From NCBI RefSeq assembly GCF_017833415.1, contig NZ_JAFICC010000009.1:1-64000 (forward strand): a stretch of 64,000 nt of DNA, in the 5' to 3' direction. Every line of letters begins with the position of its first letter. The first letter of the stretch is position 1. The notes beneath the pieces were generated by a model. The model did no database searches. It saw only the letters and a list, made by a program, of their open reading frames with translations, and was not told the origin of the DNA. This document shows positions 51,333-60,257 of this stretch, piece by piece. A program made the position numbers and the translations under genes. Origin of the DNA: Flavobacterium sp. 1355 (GTDB lineage Bacteria > Bacteroidota > Bacteroidia > Flavobacteriales > Flavobacteriaceae).

Positions 51333-52199
51333 TTAAACCGTATCTATAAAGTTTTTTTCAGTTTTATTAAAAACTAAAAGTCCTATAAAAAATATAGTTA
51401 TAGTAAGTAGTAGCGTGTAACTTAATCCTAAAATCGAAATTTCCCCTACATCTAAAAGCATATAACGGGCTGTTTCTATAATATATGCTAAAGGATTATA
51501 GGCTACAATCCATCCATAATCAGGTAACTTTGCCTTTATTAATTCCATAGGATACATAACAGCTGATAAGTACATAAGCAACTGAATACCAAATCCGACA
51601 AGGTTACTAAAATCACGGTATTTAGTCACTGTTGATGATATTAACATTCCTAACCCTAATCCCAAAATTCCCATAATGACAATTAAAAGAGGAAAAAAGA
51701 ATAATGAAATATTTAAACTAAGATCTGTACCATTAAAATAATAATAGGCAGAAAAGGCTATAAAAATCAAAAATTGAATTCCAAATTTGATCAGGTTAGA
51801 GATAACTACTGATAGAGGTGAAATAAGCCTGGGAAAATAAACCTTTCCAAAAATCCCAGCGTTGGCTTTAAATGTATCTGATGTTCCATTAAGACAAGCG
51901 GTAAAATAATTCCAAACGGTTATTCCTGCCAGATTAAATAAAAACGGAGGTACCTTTCCTGTATTGATTCCCGCAACATTATTGAATATGATTGTAAAAG
52001 TGATCGAAGTAAACAATGGCTGAATCAGGTACCATAGCGGCCCTAAAATGGTCTGTTTGTAGACTGTAATTACATCACGTTTTACAAAAAGAAATAATAA
52101 ATCCCGATATTGCCAAACTTCTTTTAAGTTGAGTGAAAAGAACTTATTTTTTGGTGTTATTTCAAACAACCAATCTTTTGAATTATTTGTATTATTCAT
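51333..52199 (-). CDS. Polysaccharide ABC exporter permease (Wzm-like)
   Basis: This ABC-2 type permease of 288 residues has six predicted membrane helices and the family N-terminal segment LKEVWQYRDLLFLFVKRDV, followed by YKQTILGPLWYLIQPL. Both are typical of Wzm and TagG. It forms the channel for a glycan made to full length in the cytoplasm and acts with the Wzt-like ATPase encoded just downstream. A terminator (near 52320) separates it from the dehydratase gene upstream, so the exporter pair probably starts a transcript, although I see no convincing promoter in the 171-bp gap. Confidence 0.93.
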   Translation of the reverse strand: MNNTNNSKDWLFEITPKNKFFSLNLKEVWQYRDLLFLFVKRDVITVYKQTILGPLWYLIQPLFTSITFTIIFNNVAGINTGKVPPFLFNLAGITVWNYFTACLNGTSDTFKANAGIFGKVYFPRLISPLSVVISNLIKFGIQFLIFIAFSAYYYFNGTDLSLNISLFFFPLLIVIMGILGLGLGMLISSTVTKYRDFSNLVGFGIQLLMYLSAVMYPMELIKAKLPDYGWIVAYNPLAYIIETARYMLLDVGEISILGLSYTLLLTITIFFIGLLVFNKTEKNFIDTV

Positions 52200-52308
52200 T
52201 TTAAATTTTAATTACAATCTTATTGCAATATGGAGCTGTATAATTAATTTTGACTAAAGATTTATAAATTAACAAGATTTTTAGTCGTTTAAAAAGTTTA
52301 TAAAAAGC

Positions 52309-52336
52309 AAAAAGGCGTTTAAAAAAACACCTTTTA
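52309..52336 (-). terminator. Terminator between dehydratase and exporter genes
   Basis: An 11-bp stem (52310-52320 with 52325-52335, AAAAGG...CCTTTT, one mismatch) with a short loop is followed on the minus strand by a T-rich run. It lies downstream of the dehydratase stop (52371) and before the permease start (52199), so it probably divides the locus into transcripts. Confidence 0.65.
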
Positions 52337-52370
52337 ATATTTATTTAATTTAAAAAAATTAAAAACATAA

Positions 52371-54338
52371 TTATTTGTCCAATACCTCAAAAGCAGAATT
52401 CATACTTTTAAATTCAGGAACGATTTTTTTCATTTTAGCCACTATATCATCATTATCATAAAAATCTGCAATTCCGATGAGTTCATCAATTTCAATATGC
52501 AAATTTTCATACTCATCTTGTATTTCCTGCGCAATCATGATTTTATTGTGATAGGTTGGAAGTGTTTTAGAAGTGTCATTTAATAACTCTTCGTATAATT
52601 TTTCTCCAGGCCTCAAACCTACAATTTTTATTTTTATTTCTTTATCAGGAATAAAGCCTGCAAGCTTAATCATCTTTTTGGCCAAATCAATAATTTTGAC
52701 CGGTTTCCCCATGTCGAATATATAAATCTCACCGCCGTTACCCATTGCCCCGGCTTCTAACACTAATTGACATGCCTCAGGAATTGTCATAAAATAACGA
52801 ATAATATCCTGATGGGTTATTGTTACAGGTCCGCCTTCGGCAATTTGTTTTGTAAACAAAGGAACAACAGATCCGTTTGAACCTAAAACATTTCCGAAAC
52901 GCGTTGTAATAAATTTTGTTGCTGTCTGTATATTTTCGTTTTGATTTTTCAACGATAAGGACTGTACATATTTCTCTGCAATTCGTTTACTGGCTCCCAT
53001 GACATTACTAGGATTAACTGCTTTATCAGTAGAAACCATCACAAATTTTCTGACATTATATTTACAGGATAAATCAGCCAGGTTTTTGGTCCCTTTAATA
53101 TTGGTTAAAATAGCCTGCGAAGGATTTTCTTCCATTAAAGGAACATGTTTATAAGCTGCAGCATGATAAACAACATGTGGAGTGTAAGTTTTAAAAACTT
53201 TTTCTAATGCTTTTTTACTTCTTACATCGGCAATTACAGCTACAATCTTTGTTTCGGAATTCATACTTAAAGTTTCTAAGCATAAATTATGCAGGGGAGT
53301 TTCAGCATGGTCAAGAATAATAACTCTTTTTGGATTAAATCCTAAAACCTGCCGTACAATTTCACTTCCTATTGAACCTGCAGCTCCTGTAATGAGAACT
53401 GTTTTGTCTTTTAATTGTTTAGAAATTGACTTACTATCTAAAACTATTGGTTTTCTTTCTAATAAATCTTCAATCTGAATGTTTTTTACTTTTTGAGAAA
53501 TTTCTTTTTGATTTTCCCAGTCAGAAATCAGAGGTACAGTATAAACTCTGTAGTTAAACTCTAGACACTGATCTACAATGATTAATTGCTCATCTTTAGA
53601 TAAACTTTTATCAGCAATAATCACACCTTCAGCCGCGACAGAACGCATTAAAGCCGGTAATTTTTTTCTTAAAATTAAAATTGGCAAATCTAGCATTCGT
53701 TTAGATGCATTTTGATTATTTTTATCTACGAACCCAACAATTTTAAACCGTGAAGGGGTTTCAAATTTTAACGCATTTGCAACAGAAATTGCATTTGCAT
53801 CTGTTCCGTAAATAACAGTTCTGATTAATTTAGAATTGGTTTTCTCTGAGAAGTATAACTCAAAAGTTTGTTTAACAATTACGCGGTATAAAAACAAACC
53901 GCAAAATGACAAAACTAAATTTATAAATAATGCCGTATTTAAGAACGCTTTATGTCCAAAATATAATTCAAATATTAGATTGAAAAATAAAAAAAATACC
54001 AAAACTGACATTTGAGAAAACAACAGTTTTATAGCATCAATATAGGATGAGTGCCGAATGATACCGGAGTAGGTCCTAAATAACCAAAAGAAAAAAACAT
54101 TTACAAAAATTAAGCTGGCTACAAAATAAAAATGATGCGAAGTAATGATATATCCTAAAGCTGTTCCTTCGAACAGTAAATAAGTAAAAGTAAAGGAAAA
54201 GATCAATACCATCACATCAATACCAACAATAATCCACCTAGGTAAATAGCTAAGGTTATTAATATTGGCTCTTAGATTTCTTGGCGAAAAATAATTATGC
54301 AAGAAGTCACTAACTCTGGTTTGTTTCTCTGTATTCAA
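52371..54338 (-). CDS. UDP-sugar 4,6-dehydratase, membrane type (WbpM/PglF/CapD family)
   Basis: This enzyme removes water from UDP-GlcNAc (or a related sugar) to give the 4-keto-6-deoxy sugar. Four N-terminal membrane helices (about 30-150) precede a nucleotide-binding-like domain and an SDR catalytic domain (about 300-600) with ITGAAGSIGSEIVRQ (NAD). The catalytic segment VSTDKAVNPSNVMGASKR has Met in place of the usual Tyr (M-x3-K), as in WbpM and PglF. At 655 residues it has the long-form length. The DegT aminotransferase lies 167 bp upstream. The product may feed a bacillosamine-, quinovosamine- or legionaminic-type sugar. Confidence 0.92.
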   Translation of the reverse strand: MNTEKQTRVSDFLHNYFSPRNLRANINNLSYLPRWIIVGIDVMVLIFSFTFTYLLFEGTALGYIITSHHFYFVASLIFVNVFFFWLFRTYSGIIRHSSYIDAIKLLFSQMSVLVFFLFFNLIFELYFGHKAFLNTALFINLVLSFCGLFLYRVIVKQTFELYFSEKTNSKLIRTVIYGTDANAISVANALKFETPSRFKIVGFVDKNNQNASKRMLDLPILILRKKLPALMRSVAAEGVIIADKSLSKDEQLIIVDQCLEFNYRVYTVPLISDWENQKEISQKVKNIQIEDLLERKPIVLDSKSISKQLKDKTVLITGAAGSIGSEIVRQVLGFNPKRVIILDHAETPLHNLCLETLSMNSETKIVAVIADVRSKKALEKVFKTYTPHVVYHAAAYKHVPLMEENPSQAILTNIKGTKNLADLSCKYNVRKFVMVSTDKAVNPSNVMGASKRIAEKYVQSLSLKNQNENIQTATKFITTRFGNVLGSNGSVVPLFTKQIAEGGPVTITHQDIIRYFMTIPEACQLVLEAGAMGNGGEIYIFDMGKPVKIIDLAKKMIKLAGFIPDKEIKIKIVGLRPGEKLYEELLNDTSKTLPTYHNKIMIAQEIQDEYENLHIEIDELIGIADFYDNDDIVAKMKKIVPEFKSMNSAFEVLDK

Positions 54339-54374
54339 TTTGATTTACTTTGATAGTCTTATATGTAATTTTTA

Positions 54375-54382
54375 CAAAAATA
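54375..54382 (-). promoter_or_regulatory. -7 box of the dehydratase gene
   Basis: TATTTTTG on the minus strand fits TAnnTTTG, 37 bp before the ATG, in a 167-bp gap. No good -33 box is seen. It makes a separate transcript for the dehydratase plausible. Confidence 0.4.
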
Positions 54383-54505
54383 CGAATTAAAGATATTAAA
54401 AAATTCATTTCACTTAAAAATAACAAGTTTAGCCTTACTTCAATTTTTTCTAAATTAATTTAGTTCTTAAAGCTAAATCTGAGTTTTTAATTACTTATTG
54501 TTTAT

Positions 54506-55642
54506 TTATTCTTTGAACAATTTATTTATAACATCTTTAATTCTTGTCTTTTCCGAATCATCAAGATTCGTCCCTGATGGCAGACATAAACCTTTATTAA
54601 ACAAATCTTCAGAAACTTTATTTCCATAATAAGGATAATTACAAAATAAAGGTTGAAGATGCATAGGTTTCCATAAAGGTCTTGATTCTATATTGGCTTT
54701 TTCAAAAGCCTGCAATAAAATATCTTTATTTATATTCTGATTAGGTTCAATTAATATTGTACTCAACCAATAATTTGAATTATAATCTGAACTTGCACTT
54801 TTGAAAACTGTAATTTCATTTATGTCTGTAAATAAATCAACGTAAAAATCATGAATTTGTTTTTTGGATTCTAAATTAGAATTTAAAATTTTCATCTGAC
54901 CTCTTCCAATTCCTGCACAGACATTACTCATTCTATAATTATAACCTATTTCGCTGTGTTGATAATGAATTGCCTCATCTCTGGATTGTGTTGCATAAAA
55001 AATAGCTTTTTCTTTCAATTCCTTTGAATTTGCCACCAGTGCGCCTCCACTTGAAGTAGTAATTATTTTATTTCCATTAAATGAAAAAATTCCATACATA
55101 CCAAAAGTTCCACATTTTTTACCTTTATAATGACTGCCTAGAGCTTCTGCACTATCTTCTATAACAGGTATTGCATATTTTTCTGCGATTGCATGTACCT
55201 CATCTACCTTATAAGGCATTCCATATAAATGAACTGCAATAATTGCTTTTGGTTTTTTTCCTTTGTCTATTCTGGATTTTATAGCAATCTCAAGACTTTC
55301 CGGACAGATATTCCAGGTCTCTGTTTCACTATCAACAAAAACAGGAGTCGCTCCCTGATATAAGATAGGATTTGCAGATGCAGAAAATGTCATACTCTGA
55401 CAAATAACTTCATCCCCAGCTTTCACTTTTAATAAAATTAATGCTAAATGAATTGCAGAGGTTCCAGAATTTAAAGCTGCTACAAAAACTTCATTGCCAT
55501 GATATGCTTCAAGATCATTTTCAAAATCAGTGACGTTTGGCCCTCCTGAAGTAATCCAATTATCATTTAATGCTCTTTGAATATACTTTTGCTCTTGACC
55601 ACTTAATTGGGGTAATGACAAAAAAACTCGCTTATCTGCCAT
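54506..55642 (-). CDS. DegT/DnrJ/EryC1/StrS family aminotransferase
   Basis: This PLP enzyme aminates a keto sugar nucleotide, typically the 4-keto product of the neighbouring dehydratase. The start is set at the ATG of 55642 (ADKRVFLSLPQLSGQEQKYI); the longer frame to 55666 lies in the upstream cupin gene. Family marks include NSGTSAIHLALIL (phosphate loop), VIEDSAEALGSHYKGKKCG and SFNGNKIITTSSGGALV with the PLP Lys. The 378 residues are normal. Two homologues of this class (PglE, WecE, LegC) act at the same point in different pathways, so the exact product is open. Confidence 0.9.
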   Translation of the reverse strand: MADKRVFLSLPQLSGQEQKYIQRALNDNWITSGGPNVTDFENDLEAYHGNEVFVAALNSGTSAIHLALILLKVKAGDEVICQSMTFSASANPILYQGATPVFVDSETETWNICPESLEIAIKSRIDKGKKPKAIIAVHLYGMPYKVDEVHAIAEKYAIPVIEDSAEALGSHYKGKKCGTFGMYGIFSFNGNKIITTSSGGALVANSKELKEKAIFYATQSRDEAIHYQHSEIGYNYRMSNVCAGIGRGQMKILNSNLESKKQIHDFYVDLFTDINEITVFKSASSDYNSNYWLSTILIEPNQNINKDILLQAFEKANIESRPLWKPMHLQPLFCNYPYYGNKVSEDLFNKGLCLPSGTNLDDSEKTRIKDVINKLFKE

Positions 55643-56060
55643 TGATCTTCCAATAATTTGAATCATATCTCACGTCATCTTCACTAACTTTTGACAAAGG
55701 TAAAGTAGAAAATGAAATGAGCTTTGAATCTTTTTCCAGTGATTCGATAGCGTTTGCGTATCCGGCAGGTATATGAATAATTTTACTGTCAGAGACAGAT
55801 GCGGTTACTGTTTCAACAACTAAATCTTTTGATGGATTTTCCCAATTATCAATTTTTACAAAATGAATTTTAAAAGAGCCACTTATACAATAAAAATTTT
55901 TAGCATCAAGCTTATGTCCCTGCCATGCCCGAATTGGATTAGTTTCAGAATTACTAATAATATAAAATCTTTCAATATCATTAAAACTGAAATCGTTTAC
56001 ATAGGAAATAATTCCTCTGTGATCTGCAAAATTTCCTCCTTGAATTATTTTTGGTTTCAT
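55632..56060 (-). CDS. Cupin-fold sugar isomerase/epimerase-like protein
   Basis: This 142-residue RmlC-like cupin resembles WxcM/FdtA-type or WbmH-like sugar-nucleotide isomerases. It contains GGNFADHRGIISYVNDF, WQGHKLDAKNFYCISGSF and IIHIPAGYANAIESLE, the two cupin strands with conserved Asp/His/Glu. Isomerases of this type move the keto group between C4 and C3. Its start overlaps the MraY-like gene by one base (TAATG) and its end overlaps the aminotransferase by 11 nt, so an aminosugar pathway with the dehydratase and aminotransferase is the natural reading; substrate not proven. Confidence 0.78.
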   Translation of the reverse strand: MKPKIIQGGNFADHRGIISYVNDFSFNDIERFYIISNSETNPIRAWQGHKLDAKNFYCISGSFKIHFVKIDNWENPSKDLVVETVTASVSDSKIIHIPAGYANAIESLEKDSKLISFSTLPLSKVSEDDVRYDSNYWKINGR

Positions 56061-57022
56061 TAGCTTATTTTTAAACTTGTTTTCTTCATCATGTAAAACT
56101 TTGAAGAATAAATCAAAACGAGTGGAAGTATAATTATTATAAAAAGTGTAAGCGAATCAAATCTATGATATAAGAATATAACTGCTACTGAAATAATACT
56201 TTGCAGAATAGCGTATATTAAAGACACAATTCTATGTTGTATTTTATACTCATTGCTTAATATCTGATAAAAATGAAGTCTGTGTGCTTCAAAAATATTT
56301 TCTTTAAGATATAATCTGTGCAAAATTGTACAGATTGCATCTACTCCATAAACGGCTAAAAACAGCAGCCAGATAATCGAGTTAGTATTTAAAATTAATT
56401 TAAAAATCAGATAAATAATCCAAAAGGCAATTGCTATACTTCCTACATCACCTGCAAAACATTTTGCTCTTTTTCTGTAATTGAAAAATAAAAAAACCAG
56501 GCTGGACAGAATTGGATATATAATAAAATCTGTATCAATAAAAAGCTGCAAATTTTTGTTTACATACCACAATGCTCCCAATACAACTAAAGTATATAAA
56601 CCGGTAATTCCATTTATACCGTCCATAAAATTATAAGCATTTATAATTCCAATAGCAAAAATGTAAGCTAATGCAATTAAAGGAAAAGACACACTACTAA
56701 ATACACCCAAATCATAAAAAATTAAGGTGATAGCCAAAAAATGAATCGAAATCCTAATTTTATTAGAAAGACTTTGAATATCATCCCAAAAACTTACGAG
56801 ACTAACTAAAGTAATTCCTGTAAAGAATAAATAATTATATTCTATATTTTGAACAAAATAAAGCAATGCTGCAAACCAAAAAATAATACCTCCGCCTCTT
56901 AAAGTAATTTCAGTATGTGAGCTTCGCAGATTAGGTTTATCTATAATATTAAACCTATCTGCAACCTTAAAGTATAATAACTCAAGTATAAATAAAATAA
57001 AAAATAAAATAGTATAGATCAT
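56060..57022 (-). CDS. Polyprenyl-phosphate sugar transferase (WecA/MraY-like, polytopic)
   Basis: This integral membrane phosphoglycosyl transferase with about ten helices attaches a HexNAc 1-phosphate to undecaprenyl phosphate. It contains SFWDDIQSLS (magnesium-binding DD), IINAYNFMDGINGITG (the polyprenyl-phosphate-binding NFMDGxNG motif), FLFFNYRKRAKCFAGDVGS (DxGS region), and a cytoplasmic HRLYLKENIFEAHRLHFYQ loop. At 320 residues it is of the short WecA/WbpL/WbcO type. It is unrelated in fold to the WbaP-like enzyme at 21663. It is coupled to the cupin gene (TAATG). Confidence 0.92.
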   Translation of the reverse strand: MIYTILFFILFILELLYFKVADRFNIIDKPNLRSSHTEITLRGGGIIFWFAALLYFVQNIEYNYLFFTGITLVSLVSFWDDIQSLSNKIRISIHFLAITLIFYDLGVFSSVSFPLIALAYIFAIGIINAYNFMDGINGITGLYTLVVLGALWYVNKNLQLFIDTDFIIYPILSSLVFLFFNYRKRAKCFAGDVGSIAIAFWIIYLIFKLILNTNSIIWLLFLAVYGVDAICTILHRLYLKENIFEAHRLHFYQILSNEYKIQHRIVSLIYAILQSIISVAVIFLYHRFDSLTLFIIIILPLVLIYSSKFYMMKKTSLKIS

Positions 57023-57052
57023 TTGATGCGTAACAACTTTAAATTGTTTTTG

Positions 57053-57922
57053 TTAGATTTTAAACTTTAAAATATTTAAAAGGTACTCACCATAACCTGA
57101 TTTCTTTAAAGGTTCAGCCAATTCTCTTAATTGTTCTGATGTTATAAAACCTTGTCTCCATGCAATTTCTTCAATACAACCCACTTTTAAGCCTTGACGC
57201 TCTTCTAAAACCTGAACAAATTGCCCCGCTTGCATCAAACTATTGAAGGTGCCGGTATCGAGCCAGGCTGTACCTCTGCTTAGAATACCAACTTTTAATT
57301 TACCTTCCTCTAAGTAAACTTTATTTACATCGGTAATTTCATATTCTCCCCTTGCGCTTGGTTTGATATTTTTAGCAATTTCAACAACCGAATTATCGTA
57401 AAAATATAATCCAGGAACAGCAAAATTTGATTTTGGCTCGAGTGGTTTTTCTTCAATAGAAATTGCATTTTTGTTTTCATCAAACTCTACAACACCATAA
57501 CGTTCAGGATCAGAAACATGATATGCAAAAACAACTCCCCCATCCGGATTTGCATTTTCTTTTAAGAGTTGCTGCATATGAGTCCCAAAAAAGATATTAT
57601 CTCCTAAAACAAGAGCGACTTTATCATTTCCAATAAATTCTTCTCCAATTACAAATGCTTGAGCTAGTCCATTTGGATTAGGCTGTTCTGCATAACTAAA
57701 TTTGCATCCAACATTTTTACCATCCCCTAAAAGTTTCTTAAAATGAGGTAAATCATGAGGTGTAGATATAATAAGAATTTCATTAATACCTGCCATCATT
57801 AAGGTTGAGAGCGGATAATAAATCATTGGTTTATCATAAACTGGCATTAATTGCTTACTCACTGCCAAAGTTAACGGATGCAATCTGGTTCCTGAACCTC
57901 CTGCTAATATTATTCCTTTCAT
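57053..57922 (-). CDS. rfbA: Glucose-1-phosphate thymidylyltransferase
   Basis: RfbA makes dTDP-glucose, the first step of dTDP-rhamnose synthesis. At 289 residues it carries [16 protein letters not shown] at the N terminus, [47 protein letters not shown] and the C-terminal [17 protein letters not shown]. All are diagnostic of RmlA. It is followed by the priming transferase gene on the same strand (30 bp). rfbC and rfbD lie upstream. No rfbB (dTDP-glucose 4,6-dehydratase) is seen in the window. Confidence 0.96.
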   Translation of the reverse strand: MKGIILAGGSGTRLHPLTLAVSKQLMPVYDKPMIYYPLSTLMMAGINEILIISTPHDLPHFKKLLGDGKNVGCKFSYAEQPNPNGLAQAFVIGEEFIGNDKVALVLGDNIFFGTHMQQLLKENANPDGGVVFAYHVSDPERYGVVEFDENKNAISIEEKPLEPKSNFAVPGLYFYDNSVVEIAKNIKPSARGEYEITDVNKVYLEEGKLKVGILSRGTAWLDTGTFNSLMQAGQFVQVLEERQGLKVGCIEEIAWRQGFITSEQLRELAEPLKKSGYGEYLLNILKFKI

Positions 57923-57955
57923 GTTTTTTTATATTAAATTCAAATGAACTCGCAA

Positions 57956-58804
57956 TTACAAGCTCATCATTTTCTTTAAACTATCCTTATAATATGGAAC
58001 ATCCACACTATAAGTTTCTTTAATCTTTGATTTATCTAATAAAGAATAAGCCGGGCGTTTTGCCGGTGTTGGATACGATGAGGATGGAATCCCTTTTACA
58101 TCGCAATTATAGCCACCTATCTCTTTTATAGCCAATGCAAATTCATACCAGCTAATTTCTCCTTCATTAGAAAAATTATAAATTCCGGAATGCCATTCAG
58201 AACATGTAATTATTTTAATAATTGCCTGAGCTAAATCAGCAGCATAGGTCGGACTTCCTATTTGATCATTAACAACATTCAGATCATCTCTTTCCTGCAT
58301 CAAACGAGACATGGTTTTGACAAAATTATTACCAAAACCTGAATATACCCATGAAGTTCTAAGAATTACTGCATTAGGATTTTCTTGCTGACATGTTTTT
58401 TCGCCATCCAACTTAGTTGAACCGTAAACATTGATCGGACCAGTTGAAGCGTCTTCTGCCAAAGCTGTCGAGGAAGTACCGTCAAAAACATAGTCGGTAG
58501 ATACATGTATTAACTTAGCGTTATTTCTTAAAGACCATTTTGCTAACACTCCAACTGCTAAATGATTAATAGTGTTAGCCAATTCTTTTTCAGATTCTGC
58601 TTTATCCACTGCTGTGTAAGCACCACAATTAATAATTATATTTGGATGAATTTCTTCTAACTGTTTTTCTAAAACAGATAAATTATCTAAAGAAACCTGA
58701 TTTCTGTCTGCAAAAAACCATTTGAATTGAGAATAAAATTGAGATAATAAACTTAATTCTGATCCTAATTGGCCATTTGAACCTGTAACTAAAATTTTTT
58801 CCAT
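57956..58804 (-). CDS. rfbD: dTDP-4-dehydrorhamnose reductase
   Basis: RfbD reduces dTDP-4-keto-rhamnose to dTDP-L-rhamnose with NAD(P)H, the last step of the pathway. The 282-residue SDR protein has ILVTGSNGQLGSEL, HVSTDYVFDGTSS, the catalytic Y-x3-K in NVYGSTKLDGEK, and VILRTSWVYSGFG. The C-terminal RPAYSLLDKSKI is typical. It overlaps rfbC by one base (TAATG) and lies 33 bp upstream of rfbA. Function is well supported. Confidence 0.95.
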   Translation of the reverse strand: MEKILVTGSNGQLGSELSLLSQFYSQFKWFFADRNQVSLDNLSVLEKQLEEIHPNIIINCGAYTAVDKAESEKELANTINHLAVGVLAKWSLRNNAKLIHVSTDYVFDGTSSTALAEDASTGPINVYGSTKLDGEKTCQQENPNAVILRTSWVYSGFGNNFVKTMSRLMQERDDLNVVNDQIGSPTYAADLAQAIIKIITCSEWHSGIYNFSNEGEISWYEFALAIKEIGGYNCDVKGIPSSSYPTPAKRPAYSLLDKSKIKETYSVDVPYYKDSLKKMMSL

Positions 58805-59352
58805 TAGAACAAACTATTACAATTTTCAATATAAGGCAGTATCTGATCTTTTTCAGAAACAATAGCATTTTCTAAATCCATACCCCAATCAATATTAAGA
58901 GAAGGGTCATCAAACTTAATTCCACCTTCAGAAGCTTTATTGTAGAACTGATCACATTTATACATAACCGAAGCCGTTTCGCTAATAACAGAAAAGCCAT
59001 GAGCAAAACCTTGTGGTACTAATAATTGTTTCTTATTTTCTGCAGTCAATAAAACACTAAATGCTTTACCATAAGTAGGGGAATCTTTTCTTAAATCTAC
59101 AGCAACATCTATAATCTCTCCTTCTAAAACACGAACTAATTTTGTTTGAGCAAAAGGAGGATTTTGATAATGCAATCCTCTCAAAGTACCTTTTTTAGAG
59201 AACGACTGATTGTCCTGAACAAATTCAATGTCAATTCCTAAATCATTAAATTTTGTTTTGCTGTAAGATTCAAAAAAATAACCTCTTTCGTCTCCAAAAA
59301 CAGTTGGCTCAATTACAACTAGATTTTTTATAAATGTTTCTTCTATATTCAT
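58804..59352 (-). CDS. rfbC: dTDP-4-dehydrorhamnose 3,5-epimerase
   Basis: RfbC epimerises the 4-keto-6-deoxy sugar at C3 and C5. The 182-residue cupin contains VIEPTVFGDERGYFFESYS, FVQDNQSFSKKGTLRGLHYQ with the catalytic His, VDLRKDSPTYGKAFSV, and LLVPQGFAHGFSVIS, followed by MYKCDQFYNKASEGGI near the C terminus. The length is typical. It is coupled to rfbD by TAATG and lies 8 bp after the SDR epimerase gene. Part of the dTDP-rhamnose module. Confidence 0.95.
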   Translation of the reverse strand: MNIEETFIKNLVVIEPTVFGDERGYFFESYSKTKFNDLGIDIEFVQDNQSFSKKGTLRGLHYQNPPFAQTKLVRVLEGEIIDVAVDLRKDSPTYGKAFSVLLTAENKKQLLVPQGFAHGFSVISETASVMYKCDQFYNKASEGGIKFDDPSLNIDWGMDLENAIVSEKDQILPYIENCNSLF

Positions 59353-59360
59353 AATATTTG

Positions 59361-60257
59361 TTATTCTTTGAAAGATTTAAAGGTTTTTAACAAACCTTCT
59401 TTTGCTGTAATTGGCAAAGGCTTACCAATTGCATTTGTAATTTTGTAGTTACTGGCTATATAATTCTCAGTTAATTTTTGAAGACGTTCCGAATTTAACG
59501 GAAGATGTAAATAGTCTCCAATTTTAGCAATCTTTTTTATTATTGATGACGGAATTTTTAAAATTCTATTTTTTTTATTTAAACTCTGCCCTATTAGATT
59601 TACTAATTCATTTGTAGAAATTGGTTCGTTATCTAAAATTTGATAAACTCCTGATCTAATACTTGGATTTTCTAGTATTTCCTTTATTATAAAACAAAGA
59701 TTTTCTATGCTTAAAAAAGAGCGTTGATTTTTAAAATCACCTAATGGCCAAGGTATACCTTTTGAAACCAATTGGTATAGCAAATTCAAATTTCCCTTAT
59801 TTCCCGGTCCATGAATCATACAAGGTCTTAATATATAAATTCGCTTTCCACTTGGAAGTTGTTTGGATAAAATATATTCTTCAGCTTTACGCTTAGCAAT
59901 ACCGTAATGAGTTTTTGGATTAGGAATTGATTCTTCTGTTAAAATATCATGTACTTCATCAGCAACAGCCTTTACAGTACTAAGGAATACAAAAACTGAG
60001 GCTTCCGAATTTAAAAATGAATCAAACAACTGTTTTGTCAATTCACAGTTAGCTTCATAATATTCTGTAGGATTAGATACATTTTTTAAATCATGTGCTT
60101 TTCCTGCTAAGTGTACAATTGCATTGGCTTTTAAATCAAATTCTTGATTTTCAATATATCTGACACTTATAGGTTCAATTCGATAAATATCATCGAGATA
60201 TTTATAAAGATTTTCACCTACAAAACCAGAAGCGCCGGTAATAATTATTTTTTTCAT
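59361..60257 (-). CDS. NAD-dependent sugar-nucleotide epimerase/reductase (SDR)
   Basis: This 298-residue extended SDR opens KIIITGASGFVGENLYKYL (NAD-binding GxxGxxG), with VFLSTVKAVADE and the catalytic Y-x3-K in HYGIAKRKAEEYIL, then RPCMIHGPGNKGNL. It resembles WbpV/WbpK-type reductases that act on UDP-4-keto-6-deoxy-HexNAc to give UDP-QuiNAc or UDP-FucNAc, substrates for a WecA-like priming enzyme such as that at 56060. The assignment to a reductase or epimerase is not certain. Its start is coupled to the 60257 GT2 gene (TAATG). Confidence 0.84.
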   Translation of the reverse strand: MKKIIITGASGFVGENLYKYLDDIYRIEPISVRYIENQEFDLKANAIVHLAGKAHDLKNVSNPTEYYEANCELTKQLFDSFLNSEASVFVFLSTVKAVADEVHDILTEESIPNPKTHYGIAKRKAEEYILSKQLPSGKRIYILRPCMIHGPGNKGNLNLLYQLVSKGIPWPLGDFKNQRSFLSIENLCFIIKEILENPSIRSGVYQILDNEPISTNELVNLIGQSLNKKNRILKIPSSIIKKIAKIGDYLHLPLNSERLQKLTENYIASNYKITNAIGKPLPITAKEGLLKTFKSFKE

